NCBI GenBank assembly: GCA_937871295.1
Contig: CALMRE010000116.1
Span: 1-42,313 of the forward strand
Reading direction: 5' to 3'
Length of the DNA: 42,313 nucleotides
Source of the DNA: an uncultured bacterium
GTDB lineage: Bacteria; UBP6; UBA1177; JAKLFG01
The translations under genes and the position numbers were made by a program. The notes below the pieces were generated by a model. That model was given only the letters and a program-made list of their open reading frames with translations, did no database searches and had not been told where the DNA came from. This document shows, piece by piece, positions 25,382-33,427 of the stretch. Numbering within the stretch: the stretch's first letter is position 1; each line of letters begins with the position of its first letter.

Positions 25382-26162
25382 GATGAACCCGCTCTTCATC
25401 GAGCAGTTCGCCGACAGCGAACTCTCCTACGCCGAGAGCGCCGAGATGTCTGAACATCTCAAGACCTGCGCCGCCTGCCGCCGCCTCTTCGACGAGATAC
25501 GCGGCATGAAAAAGGCTCTACGCGCCGTGAACACCGCCGAACATCTCACCGCCATCGAGCGGGCCGGTCTGGAGAAACTCATCGCCGACACCGGCGAGCG
25601 CCGTCCCTTCCTGCCGCCGCTCCTTTCGTTCTTTTTCTCGGGAACGCGACTCGCCGTCACCGGCGCGACTCTGGCGGTCGGAGCACTCGTCACGGTCCTT
25701 TTTTATCAGATATTCACCATCGAACGGAGCGCCGACCTGCTCATCAGCGAAATACTGAACATCCACGAGAATTCCCTGCCCGACGAGTTCGCCGGCGGCG
25801 GGAATGTCGATCAGGTCATCGAGAAGAACCTTCAGATACCGGCGCCGAAACTGAAGAAATTCGTGGCGAACCGGCCGGTATCCAAGGCCCGTTTCGCGAA
25901 TCTCGGCACCCATCCCGCCGCCTCGGTGCGGCTTGCCGACGCCGGCGGCGACGGCACGTTGGTCATGACCCGCAGGAACGACGATATCAAGCGGCTTTTT
26001 ACCGATTCGGAGTGTGTCCGCGAGGTCAACTGCCGCGCCCATAAAAAGCGGATGAACGGCCGCGATATGCTCTTCTGGCAGGAGGAAGGGAACGATTTCC
26101 TGTTCGTTTCGGGGAATCAGCGGATGACCAACGGTATGGTCCAGCTCATCAGCGCAGAGTAA
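25359..26162 (+). CDS. Membrane-bound zinc-finger anti-sigma factor
   Basis: A 267-residue protein. The N-terminus holds a ZAS-type motif H-x3-C-x2-C (His33, Cys37, Cys40), which binds zinc and holds the ECF sigma factor inactive. A single membrane segment lies near residues 96-119. About 145 residues follow outside the membrane and would sense an envelope signal; this part is rich in basic and acidic residues and has two Cys (ECVREVNC) but no domain I recognise. ATG 25359 has GAGG 6 nt upstream, inside the sigma gene. The coupling to the sigma gene supports the call. Confidence 0.85.
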   Translation: MKNEKPCEMNPLFIEQFADSELSYAESAEMSEHLKTCAACRRLFDEIRGMKKALRAVNTAEHLTAIERAGLEKLIADTGERRPFLPPLLSFFFSGTRLAVTGATLAVGALVTVLFYQIFTIERSADLLISEILNIHENSLPDEFAGGGNVDQVIEKNLQIPAPKLKKFVANRPVSKARFANLGTHPAASVRLADAGGDGTLVMTRRNDDIKRLFTDSECVREVNCRAHKKRMNGRDMLFWQEEGNDFLFVSGNQRMTNGMVQLISAE

Positions 26163-26174
26163 AACCCCCGAATG

Positions 26175-26272
26175 ACCTCATCCCGACCTTCTCCTTGCAA
26201 AAGGAGAAGGAGTATTTTGGTTTTACCCTCGCCTTTTACAAGGAGAGGGCGGCGCAAAGCGGCAGGTGAGGT
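26175..26272. repeat. Folded intergenic repeat (double hairpin with outer stem), likely bidirectional terminator
   Basis: Three nested inverted repeats fill the gap between two convergent genes. CCTTCTCCTT/AAGGAGAAGG (26187-26196 and 26201-26210) is a perfect 10-bp stem closed by a GCAA (GNRA) tetraloop. CCCTCGCCTT/AAGGAGAGGG (26226-26235 and 26240-26249) has one mismatch and a TTAC loop. ACCTCA (26175-26180) pairs with TGAGGT (26267-26272) as an outer stem. The pattern CCTCATCCC...GAGAAGG...GGTGAGG resembles short interspersed palindromic elements in many bacterial genomes. T-rich stretches after the first hairpin fit termination. Confidence 0.65.
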
Positions 26273-26273
26273 A

Positions 26274-27374
26274 TTATTCCGACGACAGGACGAAGGGTAT
26301 CGTCACCTCAGTGAGGGTACCGTTGAATTCGGGGAAGACCCATTTCTTCTTGATGAGATCCTTGACGCACCGCTCAAGGTTGGTTCCTTTGAACTTCTGG
26401 GTATTGGTATCGACCTTGGCGACCCGGCCGGTGCCGAGTACCGACAGCGTCACCTCGAGTTTGCCCGACAGCGACGCATCGAGTTTGAGCGATTTGTTAT
26501 AGCAGTAGGCGATGGTGTTATTGGAGTTCTCCTTGACCACCTGCGCCACCTGCCGCGACGAGAGTTCTTCGGGTATCGCCGCCATCTTCGCGGTATTGTC
26601 CTTGACCACGGCTTTCTTCGATCCGGTGTAGCCGCCCCCCTTGGCCAGCAACGACCGGCGGAACTGCTCGACCTCCTCGTCGGAGACCTTGTCGAAGATA
26701 CTCGCCGGCTTTTTCTTCACCTCGGTCTTCGCCTCGGCGACCGGGGTCCCCTTCTCTTTCGGTGTCTCGGGGGCCGCCTGTTGCGCTTCCAATGCCTCTT
26801 CCCGCTTCATGTCGGCAAGTATCTCGGCGAGCAGGTCTTTTTCTTTCTTCTTATCGACCTTCTTGATGGATATGCCCTTGACCTCGTCTATCTTGGTGAC
26901 GCCCGAAGCCATCCGTATCCGTTCGATGTCGATGGTCTCGACCTGCTCTTCGATAACCGTACCAAGAAGCGCCTGTCCTTCCTGAGTATAAAAGAGGGTA
27001 TTCAGGAACTTGACGGCCGAGCCGATCATGGCGACACAGGCAAGCGCCGTAATGGTCCACCGCAACCACGGACGCCGCTCGGCGAAAAGCGCCTGCTTTT
27101 CCTGCGATGCGCTCGAAAGCGCCCCACGGAGCTCCTTGCGCTCCAACGATTCGGCATCGGTACCCATCGCCTTTTTAAGCGCCTCTTCCGCCTCGACCTC
27201 ATAGGCCGCGAAGACCTCGTGGAAATCGGGATAGTCACGCAGTTTCACCCAATCAGGCAACGCCGGCTCCCAGATGAGCGATTCTTTGACGAGTTTGCCG
27301 GTGACTATCTTTTCTGCGATCTCTTCAAAAGAGTATACATTGTCGTCGTTGACCAGTCTGAACTTCTGTTCCAT
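26274..27374 (-). CDS. GYF-like/AgmX-PglI-type energy-transduction protein
   Basis: A 366-residue protein. The N-terminal 55 residues look like a GYF_2/DUF4339-type module (VYSFEEIAEKIVTGKL, then WEPALPDWVKLRDYPDF). A membrane segment lies near 104-126. A long charged Lys/Glu-rich linker follows to about residue 270, and the last 95 residues form a TonB-like AgmX/PglI C-terminal domain (ENSNNTIAYCYNKSLK, then LSVLGTGRVAKVDT and LERCVKDLIKKKWVFPEF) with the usual paired cysteines. Such proteins work with ExbB/ExbD motors or gliding machinery in myxobacteria and related groups; no motor genes are nearby. ATG 27374 has GAGGA 6 nt upstream. A second long frame antisense to this gene is an artefact. 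Confidence 0.75.
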   Translation of the reverse strand: MEQKFRLVNDDNVYSFEEIAEKIVTGKLVKESLIWEPALPDWVKLRDYPDFHEVFAAYEVEAEEALKKAMGTDAESLERKELRGALSSASQEKQALFAERRPWLRWTITALACVAMIGSAVKFLNTLFYTQEGQALLGTVIEEQVETIDIERIRMASGVTKIDEVKGISIKKVDKKKEKDLLAEILADMKREEALEAQQAAPETPKEKGTPVAEAKTEVKKKPASIFDKVSDEEVEQFRRSLLAKGGGYTGSKKAVVKDNTAKMAAIPEELSSRQVAQVVKENSNNTIAYCYNKSLKLDASLSGKLEVTLSVLGTGRVAKVDTNTQKFKGTNLERCVKDLIKKKWVFPEFNGTLTEVTIPFVLSSE

Positions 27375-27402
27375 CCGGCTTCCTCGCACACAGGGTTCAC
27401 GC

Positions 27403-27431
27403 ATTGTGCCCGAAATCGTTGCCGATGTCAA
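27403..27431 (-). promoter_or_regulatory. Sigma-70-type promoter for the GYF/AgmX-type gene
   Basis: On the minus strand a perfect TTGACA (plus 27426-27431), a 17-nt spacer and CACAAT (plus 27403-27408, four of six) lie about 30 nt before the start codon. It is back to back with the rightward promoter region of the oxidoreductase operon. Confidence 0.6.
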
Positions 27432-27456
27432 ACAAATCGACTGCCCCTCCCTTTTG

Positions 27457-27496
27457 TTGACTTTTCATGCCGGTCGCATAGGTTTAGAACCGGCAT
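27457..27496 (+). promoter_or_regulatory. Promoter and overlapping 8-bp inverted repeat, candidate operator
   Basis: TTGACT at 27457-27462 with TAGGTT at 27479-27484 (16-nt spacer) is a possible promoter for the oxidoreductase operon. Overlapping its spacer and -10 is a perfect inverted repeat: ATGCCGGT at 27467-27474 and ACCGGCAT at 27489-27496 with 14 nt between. The arms are about two helical turns apart (22 bp), as for a dimeric repressor site. A 5'-leader hairpin is the alternative. Confidence 0.45.
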
Positions 27497-27527
27497 TGAG
27501 ATAACGCTCTATCAGTGGAGACACAGC

Positions 27528-29597
27528 ATGAGTCGCATTCAGGAACACCCGGTACTCGAAACGAAAAAGGAAGCGCGTCAGGTCGCCTTCACCTTCGACG
27601 GCGCGCCGATGACCGGACTTGAAGGGGAGATGGTCAGTTCGGCGCTCTTCGCGGGCGGCGTCACCCGCTTCTCGATACACCGCAAGGACGGCGCGCCGCA
27701 GGGGATCTTCTGCGCCAACGGCCAGTGTTCGCAGTGCACCGTCATCATCGACGGCCATGCGCTGAAATCGTGCGTGACGCCGCTGCGCGACGGGATGGAC
27801 ATCCGGACGCTCGACCGGCTTCCGGCGCTCCCGGCCGACGACGAACCGCTGCGCAACTATGAGAAGAAGGTCGTCAACTGCGATGTGCTCGTGGTCGGCG
27901 GCGGCCCCTCGGGCCTCACGGCGGCCATTGAACTCGCCAAGCTCGGCCTGCGTATCGTGCTGGCCGACGACAAGGACCGGCTCGGCGGCAAACTGGTGCT
28001 CCAGACCCACAAATTCTTCGGCTCCGAAGAGGACTGCTACGCCGGGACGCGCGGCTACGAGATCGCCAAAATACTCGAAAAAGAACTGCGCTCATACAAA
28101 AATGTCACGATCTATCCCGAGACCTCGGTGGTCGGCATCTACAAAGACCGTAAGGCGGGGCTCTTCGTCGGCAACGCCCGCTATCTGATAGTCAGTTTCG
28201 AGGGGCTCATCGTGTCGGCCGGCGCGCGCGAAAAGTCCATCGTCTTCCCCGGCAACGATCTCCCCGGCGTCTACGGCGCGGGCGCCTTCCAGACGCTCGT
28301 CAACCGCGATCTGGTGAGGGCGGCGCAGAAGGTGCTCATCGTCGGTTCGGGCAATGTCGGCCTCATCGCCGCCTACCACGCCCTGCAGGCGGGCATCAAT
28401 GTCGCCGGGATCGTCGAGATCGCGGGGCAGATCAGCGGCTACAAGGTCCACGCCGACAAGATAAAGCGCATGGGGGTGCCGATATATCTCAACACCACCG
28501 TCCTTTCGGCCGCCGGTAACGGAAAGGTCGAACGGGTGACGGTCGCCGAGGTCGACAAACAGTGGAACCCGATCATCGAGACGGCGCGCACCTTCGCGGT
28601 CGACACGCTCCTCATCGCGGCGGGACTCACCCCGGCCGACGAGTTCTACGACATGGCCGAACGGTTCGAATTCAAGGTGATCAAGGCGGGCGACGCCGAC
28701 GAGATCGCCGAGGCGTCCAGCGCCATGTTCGGCGGCCGCATCGCGGGACTCAAAATGGCAAAACTGCTCGGCGAGGATGTGGTCATCGACGATACTTGGC
28801 TTAAAAAGGCCGAGGTGCTCAAGAGCAAACCCGGCGAGGTCCATCCGCTCGACGGCGTCGAACTGACCGACAAATTCAAGCCGGTCTTCACCTGTATCGA
28901 AGAGATCCCGTGCAACCCCTGCACCACCGTCTGCCCGAAGAACGCGATAAAACTCAAGGACAAGATCGGCACCATCATGGATGTCCCCTATCTCGCCGGT
29001 GAGTGCATCGGCTGCGGCATCTGCGTGGCGGCCTGTCCGGGGCTGGCGATAACGCTCGCCCGGAAAGTGGACGCGAAGAGCGCCGAGGTCGTATTACCGC
29101 ACGAATACATCGTTTCGTTCAAGGTCGGCGACAAAATAGCGCTCACCGACATCGACGGCAACCCGCTTGAAACCGCCGAGGTCATGAAGATACAACCGAA
29201 TAAGAAGTATCGCACGACGCTCGTCACGGTCCGCACCAGCCTCAAGAACGCCGCGACTGCCGCCGGTATCCGGGTGCAGGATGAAAAGGAGACGAAGCCG
29301 CTCGCCGTTCCGGTGCTCGATCACATCCCCGACAACGGCATCGTCTGCCGCTGCGAACGGGTGACGCTCGGCGAGGTGGTGAAGTTCATCAAGGAACACA
29401 AGGTGCGCGACATCAACCAACTGAAGCAGATACGCGTCGGCATGGGGGCCTGCGGTTCGAAAACCTGTTCGGTCCAGTTCCCGCGCGTCTTCCGGGCGGC
29501 GGGGGTCGATTTCTCGACCGTCGCCGAGGGCAGCATCCGCCCGCTGTCGGTCGAAACGCCGATGTATGCCCTCATCAACGAGACGGAGGGAGAATAA
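27528..29597 (+). CDS. Iron-sulfur/FAD oxidoreductase, sarcosine-oxidase alpha / HcnAB-like fusion
   Basis: A 689-residue multi-cofactor protein. Domain 1 (about 18-100) is a 2Fe-2S ferredoxin with Cys62, 67, 70 and 82. Domain 2 is a pyridine-nucleotide-disulfide-type FAD oxidoreductase with VVGGGPSGLTAA at 122-133 and a second Rossmann motif VLIVGSGNVGL. It is followed by two 4Fe-4S motifs, CNPCTTVCP near 462 and CIGCGICVAACP near 492, and by a C-terminal BFD-like 2Fe-2S domain (CRCERV near 607, GACGSKTC near 642). This arrangement matches the electron-transfer subunit of dye-linked amine or amino-acid dehydrogenases. The next gene is the FAD catalytic subunit. The ATG has TGGAG 7 nt upstream. 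Substrate is unknown; proline, hydroxyproline, sarcosine or glycine derivatives are likely classes. Confidence 0.85.
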   Translation: MSRIQEHPVLETKKEARQVAFTFDGAPMTGLEGEMVSSALFAGGVTRFSIHRKDGAPQGIFCANGQCSQCTVIIDGHALKSCVTPLRDGMDIRTLDRLPALPADDEPLRNYEKKVVNCDVLVVGGGPSGLTAAIELAKLGLRIVLADDKDRLGGKLVLQTHKFFGSEEDCYAGTRGYEIAKILEKELRSYKNVTIYPETSVVGIYKDRKAGLFVGNARYLIVSFEGLIVSAGAREKSIVFPGNDLPGVYGAGAFQTLVNRDLVRAAQKVLIVGSGNVGLIAAYHALQAGINVAGIVEIAGQISGYKVHADKIKRMGVPIYLNTTVLSAAGNGKVERVTVAEVDKQWNPIIETARTFAVDTLLIAAGLTPADEFYDMAERFEFKVIKAGDADEIAEASSAMFGGRIAGLKMAKLLGEDVVIDDTWLKKAEVLKSKPGEVHPLDGVELTDKFKPVFTCIEEIPCNPCTTVCPKNAIKLKDKIGTIMDVPYLAGECIGCGICVAACPGLAITLARKVDAKSAEVVLPHEYIVSFKVGDKIALTDIDGNPLETAEVMKIQPNKKYRTTLVTVRTSLKNAATAAGIRVQDEKETKPLAVPVLDHIPDNGIVCRCERVTLGEVVKFIKEHKVRDINQLKQIRVGMGACGSKTCSVQFPRVFRAAGVDFSTVAEGSIRPLSVETPMYALINETEGE

Positions 29598-29599
29598 CC

Positions 29600-30748
29600 A
29601 TGAAAACCTACGATATCCTCATCATCGGCGGCGGTTCGGTCGGCGTTCCGGTAGCGCTCTATCTCGCCAAGAAAGGTAAGAAAGTGGCGGTCGTCGAGAA
29701 ACACGCATCGACCGGCCGCGGCCAGAACCGCGCCGCGATCGGCGGCATCCGCGCGACCTTCTCCGACCCGGCCAAGATAAAGATCTGCCAACTTTCACTC
29801 GACATCGCCCGCACCATGCACAAAGATCACGGCATCGACATCGACTGGCATCAGGGCGGCTATCTCTTCCCGGTCTACGACACCGAGCGGGAACGGTCGC
29901 TCAAAACGCTGCTGGAGGTCCAGCATAAGTTCGGGCTCAACATCGATTGGGTGGACGCCGAGAAGGTCCAAAACCTCTGCCCCGGCATCAATCCGCGCGG
30001 TCTGCGGGGCGGCACCTATTCACCCGAGGACGGCTTCGCCTCGCCGCTCAAGACCACCGGCGCCTTCTACAAACTCGCCTGTGACGCCGGGGTCGATTTC
30101 TATTTCTACGAAACGGTCCTCTCGTTCGAGAAGAAGGATACGAAAATAGTTTCGGTCAAGACCGACAAGAACACCTTCTCGGCGGGGCTGGTCATCAATG
30201 CCGCCGGCGGCGACGCGCGCAAGATCGGACAACTGGTCGGCGCCGACCTGCCGGTCTATCCCGACAGCCACGAGGGGGGCATCACCGAGCCGGTCCAGCG
30301 ATTCTTCGAGCCGATGGTGGTCGACATCCGTCCCGACGGCCACAGCGACAACTACTACTTTTATCAAGCGGCGGGCGGTCAGATCATCTTCTGCATCACC
30401 CCCAACCCGAAATTCTACGGCAAGGATATCGACAATACCTCCGAGTTCCTGCCGCTCTGCGTCCGCCGGATGTTGGAGCTCTATCCGCGGCTCCGCAACA
30501 TCCGCGTCCGCCGCACTTGGCGCGGCCTCTACCCGATGACACCCGACGGCTTTCCGATAGTCGGCTACACCAAAGAGGCGGAGAATATGCTGAACCTCGT
30601 CGGGATGTGCGGTCAGGGCTACATGCTCGGCCCGGGACTCGGCAAGGTTATCGCCGAGACCATCTGCGACAACAGCAAAGACTACAAATTCATCTTCGAC
30701 CAACTCTCCCCCTACCGCGCCTTCACCGGCACCGAGATGCTCAAGTAG
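29600..30748 (+). CDS. FAD-dependent amine/amino-acid oxidoreductase (DAO family, sarcosine oxidase beta-like)
   Basis: A 382-residue DAO-family flavoprotein. GGGSVGVPVALYLAKKG at 10-26 is the FAD-binding motif; RAAIGGIRATFSDP follows, and TWRGLYPMTPDGFPIVGYT plus LVGMCGQGYMLGPGLGK form the C-terminal FAD contacts. Such proteins oxidise N-methyl or secondary amino acids. It starts 2 nt after the alpha-type subunit with GGGAG 7 nt upstream, so the two very likely form a complex that passes electrons through Fe-S centres rather than to O2. The substrate cannot be read. Confidence 0.85.
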   Translation: MKTYDILIIGGGSVGVPVALYLAKKGKKVAVVEKHASTGRGQNRAAIGGIRATFSDPAKIKICQLSLDIARTMHKDHGIDIDWHQGGYLFPVYDTERERSLKTLLEVQHKFGLNIDWVDAEKVQNLCPGINPRGLRGGTYSPEDGFASPLKTTGAFYKLACDAGVDFYFYETVLSFEKKDTKIVSVKTDKNTFSAGLVINAAGGDARKIGQLVGADLPVYPDSHEGGITEPVQRFFEPMVVDIRPDGHSDNYYFYQAAGGQIIFCITPNPKFYGKDIDNTSEFLPLCVRRMLELYPRLRNIRVRRTWRGLYPMTPDGFPIVGYTKEAENMLNLVGMCGQGYMLGPGLGKVIAETICDNSKDYKFIFDQLSPYRAFTGTEMLK

Positions 30749-30749
30749 C

Positions 30750-31178
30750 ATGACGGGATACGCCGATATCCTCGACCGCTTCAATCCGAAAAAGAACGCC
30801 CGGACCCATGCCGTAGAACTGGTGACCGATATCTCGCGCCGCGACGGCATCAGCCCCGAGGCGGTTCTGGAGAAGGTCGGCGCTTCGGAACTGCTTGCTC
30901 GGCCCGGCCATTCGCTGGAGAACTTCGACGAACTGGTGAAACGACTGGAGGCGCTCCGCTATCCGCTCTGGACCGCGAAAAAGGAGCGTTTGAACGCCCT
31001 CTGCGCCCGGCTGGCGGCGAAAAGCGGCGTGACCGCCACCTACCCCTCGTTCGCCGAGGGCGACACCGTGACGCTAACGCTCAAGGTCAAAAGCGCCGCC
31101 GACCTCACCGACCGGCTGGCGGCCCTCGACCGCGAAAAAGATACCGTTGAGAAGATACTCAAAGAGTTGGGCGAGTAA
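30750..31178 (+). CDS. Small protein of unknown function, third gene of the oxidoreductase operon
   Basis: A 142-residue soluble, charged and mostly helical protein beginning MTGYADILDRFNPKKNARTH. It starts 1 nt after the upstream stop codon and so is almost surely co-translated with the two oxidoreductase subunits. It has no Cys cluster, signal peptide or membrane segment; two Cys are absent apart from one in NALCARL. The C-terminal 40 residues (TLKVKSAADLTDRLAALDREKD) look like a helical pairing segment. I do not recognise the family. An accessory or assembly role for the enzyme complex is possible but unproven. Confidence 0.7.
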   Translation: MTGYADILDRFNPKKNARTHAVELVTDISRRDGISPEAVLEKVGASELLARPGHSLENFDELVKRLEALRYPLWTAKKERLNALCARLAAKSGVTATYPSFAEGDTVTLTLKVKSAADLTDRLAALDREKDTVEKILKELGE

Positions 31179-31186
31179 GACTTCCG

Positions 31187-31465
31187 TTAATCAGAATCTT
31201 TTTTCTTGATATAGTTGTGAGGAAAGAAAAGCCCCCCTATTGCTGCAATGGGGAACGCAATGAGCCCGCCAACAAAAAAAGCAATAATAAAAAATGGGTC
31301 AAGATAACCTTCATAAAAATACGCTGCTATTCCGAAAACCACATTGCCGACAATCGTTGCGCAAAAAGAAGCGATAAGATGACGATGAATCAACCAATGA
31401 AAGATTGCTGAAGAAATCAGAACAATACCGAGGAATACGAGAAATCCTACCAATCCTTCATCCAT
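31187..31465 (-). CDS. Small integral membrane protein, unknown function
   Basis: A 92-residue protein with three hydrophobic segments (about residues 4-22, 27-47 and 53-78) and a lysine-rich tail IKKKDSD. The chosen ATG 31465 has GGGGGA 4 nt upstream, which is strong; a longer in-frame version to 31558 has no such site. The gene is leftward, convergent with the oxidoreductase operon, and is more AT-rich than the surrounding genes, like the RloA/RloB pair to its right. It may have come with that pair. No known family recognised. Confidence 0.65.
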   Translation of the reverse strand: MDEGLVGFLVFLGIVLISSAIFHWLIHRHLIASFCATIVGNVVFGIAAYFYEGYLDPFFIIAFFVGGLIAFPIAAIGGLFFPHNYIKKKDSD

Positions 31466-31560
31466 ACGACTTCCCCCATTGACATCGCCATTGTGCCGGA
31501 TGGCATCGCCTTTGTCAAGACAGCGCTCGGCCAACAAGAAAATACACAAGAAACGCAATA

Positions 31561-31580
31561 ATCAACAAATTTCTGTTGAT
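31561..31580. terminator. AT-rich hairpin before the rloA-like gene
   Basis: ATCAACA (31561-31567) and TGTTGAT (31574-31580) form a 7-bp stem with a 6-nt loop, followed by TTTATCATTTTT. It looks like a weak intrinsic terminator reading rightward, but no rightward gene ends just upstream, so it may isolate the following promoter or be fortuitous. Confidence 0.3.
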
Positions 31581-31603
31581 TTTATCATTTTTCATGCTAA
31601 TAT
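31576..31603 (+). promoter_or_regulatory. Candidate promoter for the rloA-rloB unit
   Basis: TTGATT at 31576-31581 and TAATAT at 31598-31603 (16-nt spacer) each match four of six consensus bases and lie about 50 nt before the rloA-like ATG in an AT-rich patch. The -35 overlaps the preceding hairpin. Confidence 0.4.
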
Positions 31604-31651
31604 CGCCTTGTGATTGACTGTCGCCGACCATCCGTCGGCATCGGAGGAACC

Positions 31652-32875
31652 ATGATCATTTCATTCAGTTTTGAGAACTTCTTTTCCTTCCTTGAACGGA
31701 CAGAGGTGTCGTTCCTCGCCGGGAAACAGGACCCCGACACCGCCCACTACACCACCACCGACACCGGCCTTCGCCTATCAAAAATGATGAGCGTGATCGG
31801 GGCGAACGGGAGTGGCAAAACAAACATCCTTCGCGCTTACAACTTCCTCATGCATGTCATGCGCGATTCTTTTAAGTTCAATCCGGATCAGGAACTGCCT
31901 CTCGATCAATTTCTCTTTACCGGAGAACCGCGCCAAGAAACCTCTTTTTCTCTACTCTTCGAACTGGACAAATTCCTTTACCGTTACGAACTCTCACTTA
32001 CCAAGAAACAGATAGTGAACGAGGTTCTATCGGTTAAAACCGAAAGTAATTTTCGCTATCTGTTTAAGCGCACATTGGATAAAGAAAGCGGCACATACAC
32101 AGTACGCGAGCAAGATTTCGGAAAAAAAGTCGAAACCATCGCATCGGGAATATTGAACAGCCGCCGTAACGCCACATTATTCTCAGGCCTCATCTTTGCC
32201 AACTATGAACCGATCAAACCGATAGCGGACTATCTTCTCGGCCACACAACGAATGTCGGAAGGATGGGAGTAATCGCGCTACCTTTCTTGACGAACCCCG
32301 AAATGGTAGCCTCTCAATGCATGGCGTCCCCTGAAATACGAACAGCCATCGAATCGCTTATGGCGCGCATAGACCTCGGCATCAGTGGAATAGACATTCG
32401 GGAGGTACGATTCCCCGAAGAGGCCAAGAAGCAGATGAACGCCGATAAATTCTATACTCCGTTCGCTAAACATACGGTAAATGGCACCGAGTATACACTA
32501 CACTTCAGCATGGAGTCGGGCGGCACACAGAGTCTCTTTGTCTTGCTATACCATATACTCACTGCTTTATCGAGGCCGGGGATAGCGGTCATGGATGAAT
32601 TAGAGGCCAGTCTACATCCCCATATGATACCGGCGATACTCGATCTTTTTATCTCTCCCGAAAGCAATCCTCATAACACACAATTACTGTTCACCTCGCA
32701 CAGCCTCGAAGTTCTCAACCATCTTGACAAGAACCAGATCGTACTCGTCGAGAAGAACCCCGAAACATTGATGAGCGAGGCATGGCGGCTCGATGAAATG
32801 ACCGGCGTTCGTCGCGACGACAATCTCTACGCCAAATACATGGCGGGCCGCTACGGCGCCGTCCCGCGGCTGTAA
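31652..32875 (+). CDS. AAA ATPase, RloA-type (AAA_15/OLD-like)
   Basis: A 407-residue ABC/SMC-like AAA ATPase. It opens MIISFSFENFFSFLERTEVSF, the usual N-terminal strand of AAA_15 proteins. The Walker A is GANGSGKT at 50-57; the signature SMESGGTQSLF lies near 285-295, and the Walker B region AVMDELEASLHPHM near 312-325 with the catalytic Asp-Glu; the H-motif is FTSHSLEVL. RloA-type ATPases pair with a Toprim partner, as OLD and PARIS do, and are found in defence islands. The ATG has GGAGG 4 nt upstream and the RloB-like gene begins 11 nt after its stop. Lower GC than the neighbours suggests recent arrival. Confidence 0.82.
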   Translation: MIISFSFENFFSFLERTEVSFLAGKQDPDTAHYTTTDTGLRLSKMMSVIGANGSGKTNILRAYNFLMHVMRDSFKFNPDQELPLDQFLFTGEPRQETSFSLLFELDKFLYRYELSLTKKQIVNEVLSVKTESNFRYLFKRTLDKESGTYTVREQDFGKKVETIASGILNSRRNATLFSGLIFANYEPIKPIADYLLGHTTNVGRMGVIALPFLTNPEMVASQCMASPEIRTAIESLMARIDLGISGIDIREVRFPEEAKKQMNADKFYTPFAKHTVNGTEYTLHFSMESGGTQSLFVLLYHILTALSRPGIAVMDELEASLHPHMIPAILDLFISPESNPHNTQLLFTSHSLEVLNHLDKNQIVLVEKNPETLMSEAWRLDEMTGVRRDDNLYAKYMAGRYGAVPRL

Positions 32876-32886
32876 GGAGGCGGACG

Positions 32887-33423
32887 ATGTCACGCACCGA
32901 CCCACACAAGAAAAAACCGCGCGCACCACAGAAAACGCTTCTCATCGTATGCGAAGGATATACAGAATATGCTTTTGTGACATATCTGAAAGGAGCGTAT
33001 ACCACCCGATCAAGCGGACATATCCACATTCAGAATGCCTACGGCGGAGACCCGGTTTCCATCGTGCGTGTCGCCGAAAAAATGCTCGCATCGCGCGACT
33101 TCAACCGTTGCTTGCTGGTGTTCGACAGCGATCGAATGGGAACAACAACGAAGCCAAAGAACATCCATTGCGATTCCGTTAAACACATTATTCCAGACCC
33201 TTGCATTGAGAATCTCTTTCTTCGCGTCTTGAACAGCAAATTCATTCCAAGAACAACGGACCTATGCAAAAAAGAATTCGACAAAAAACACCTGGGCTCG
33301 CATAAAAAGACCGAACCAGCGACCTACACCATTCTTTTTCCCAAGATACTACTGGAAAAAAGACGAGGCTCAATCACCGAACTCGACCAGCTTATCAGTA
33401 TTATTAAAAACTGTGGATGGTGA
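32887..33423 (+). CDS. RloB-like protein (Toprim-type nuclease partner)
   Basis: A 178-residue RloB-family protein. LLIVCEGYTEYAFVTYLK near 18-35 carries the first acidic residue, CLLVFDSDRM near 75-84 the D-x-D pair, and IPDPCIENLFL near 101-111 the family's C-terminal motif. Together these are the Toprim-like metal-binding set. Its ATPase partner lies 11 nt upstream; in related systems (OLD, PARIS) the ATPase senses a phage trigger and releases or activates a Toprim nuclease. GGAGG is 6 nt before the ATG. The product is slightly shorter than usual RloB. Its stop overlaps the possible GTG start of the next gene. Confidence 0.78.
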   Translation: MSRTDPHKKKPRAPQKTLLIVCEGYTEYAFVTYLKGAYTTRSSGHIHIQNAYGGDPVSIVRVAEKMLASRDFNRCLLVFDSDRMGTTTKPKNIHCDSVKHIIPDPCIENLFLRVLNSKFIPRTTDLCKKEFDKKHLGSHKKTEPATYTILFPKILLEKRRGSITELDQLISIIKNCGW

Positions 33424-33427
33424 ACGA

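Noticed and set aside
26172-27527. A long rightward open frame continuous with the Fe-S oxidoreductase gene, adding about 450 codons
   Set aside because: It is exactly antisense to the GYF/AgmX-type gene, which has clear domains and its own promoter. The oxidoreductase has a good ribosome site and promoter at 27528, and the extra stretch shows no family pattern.
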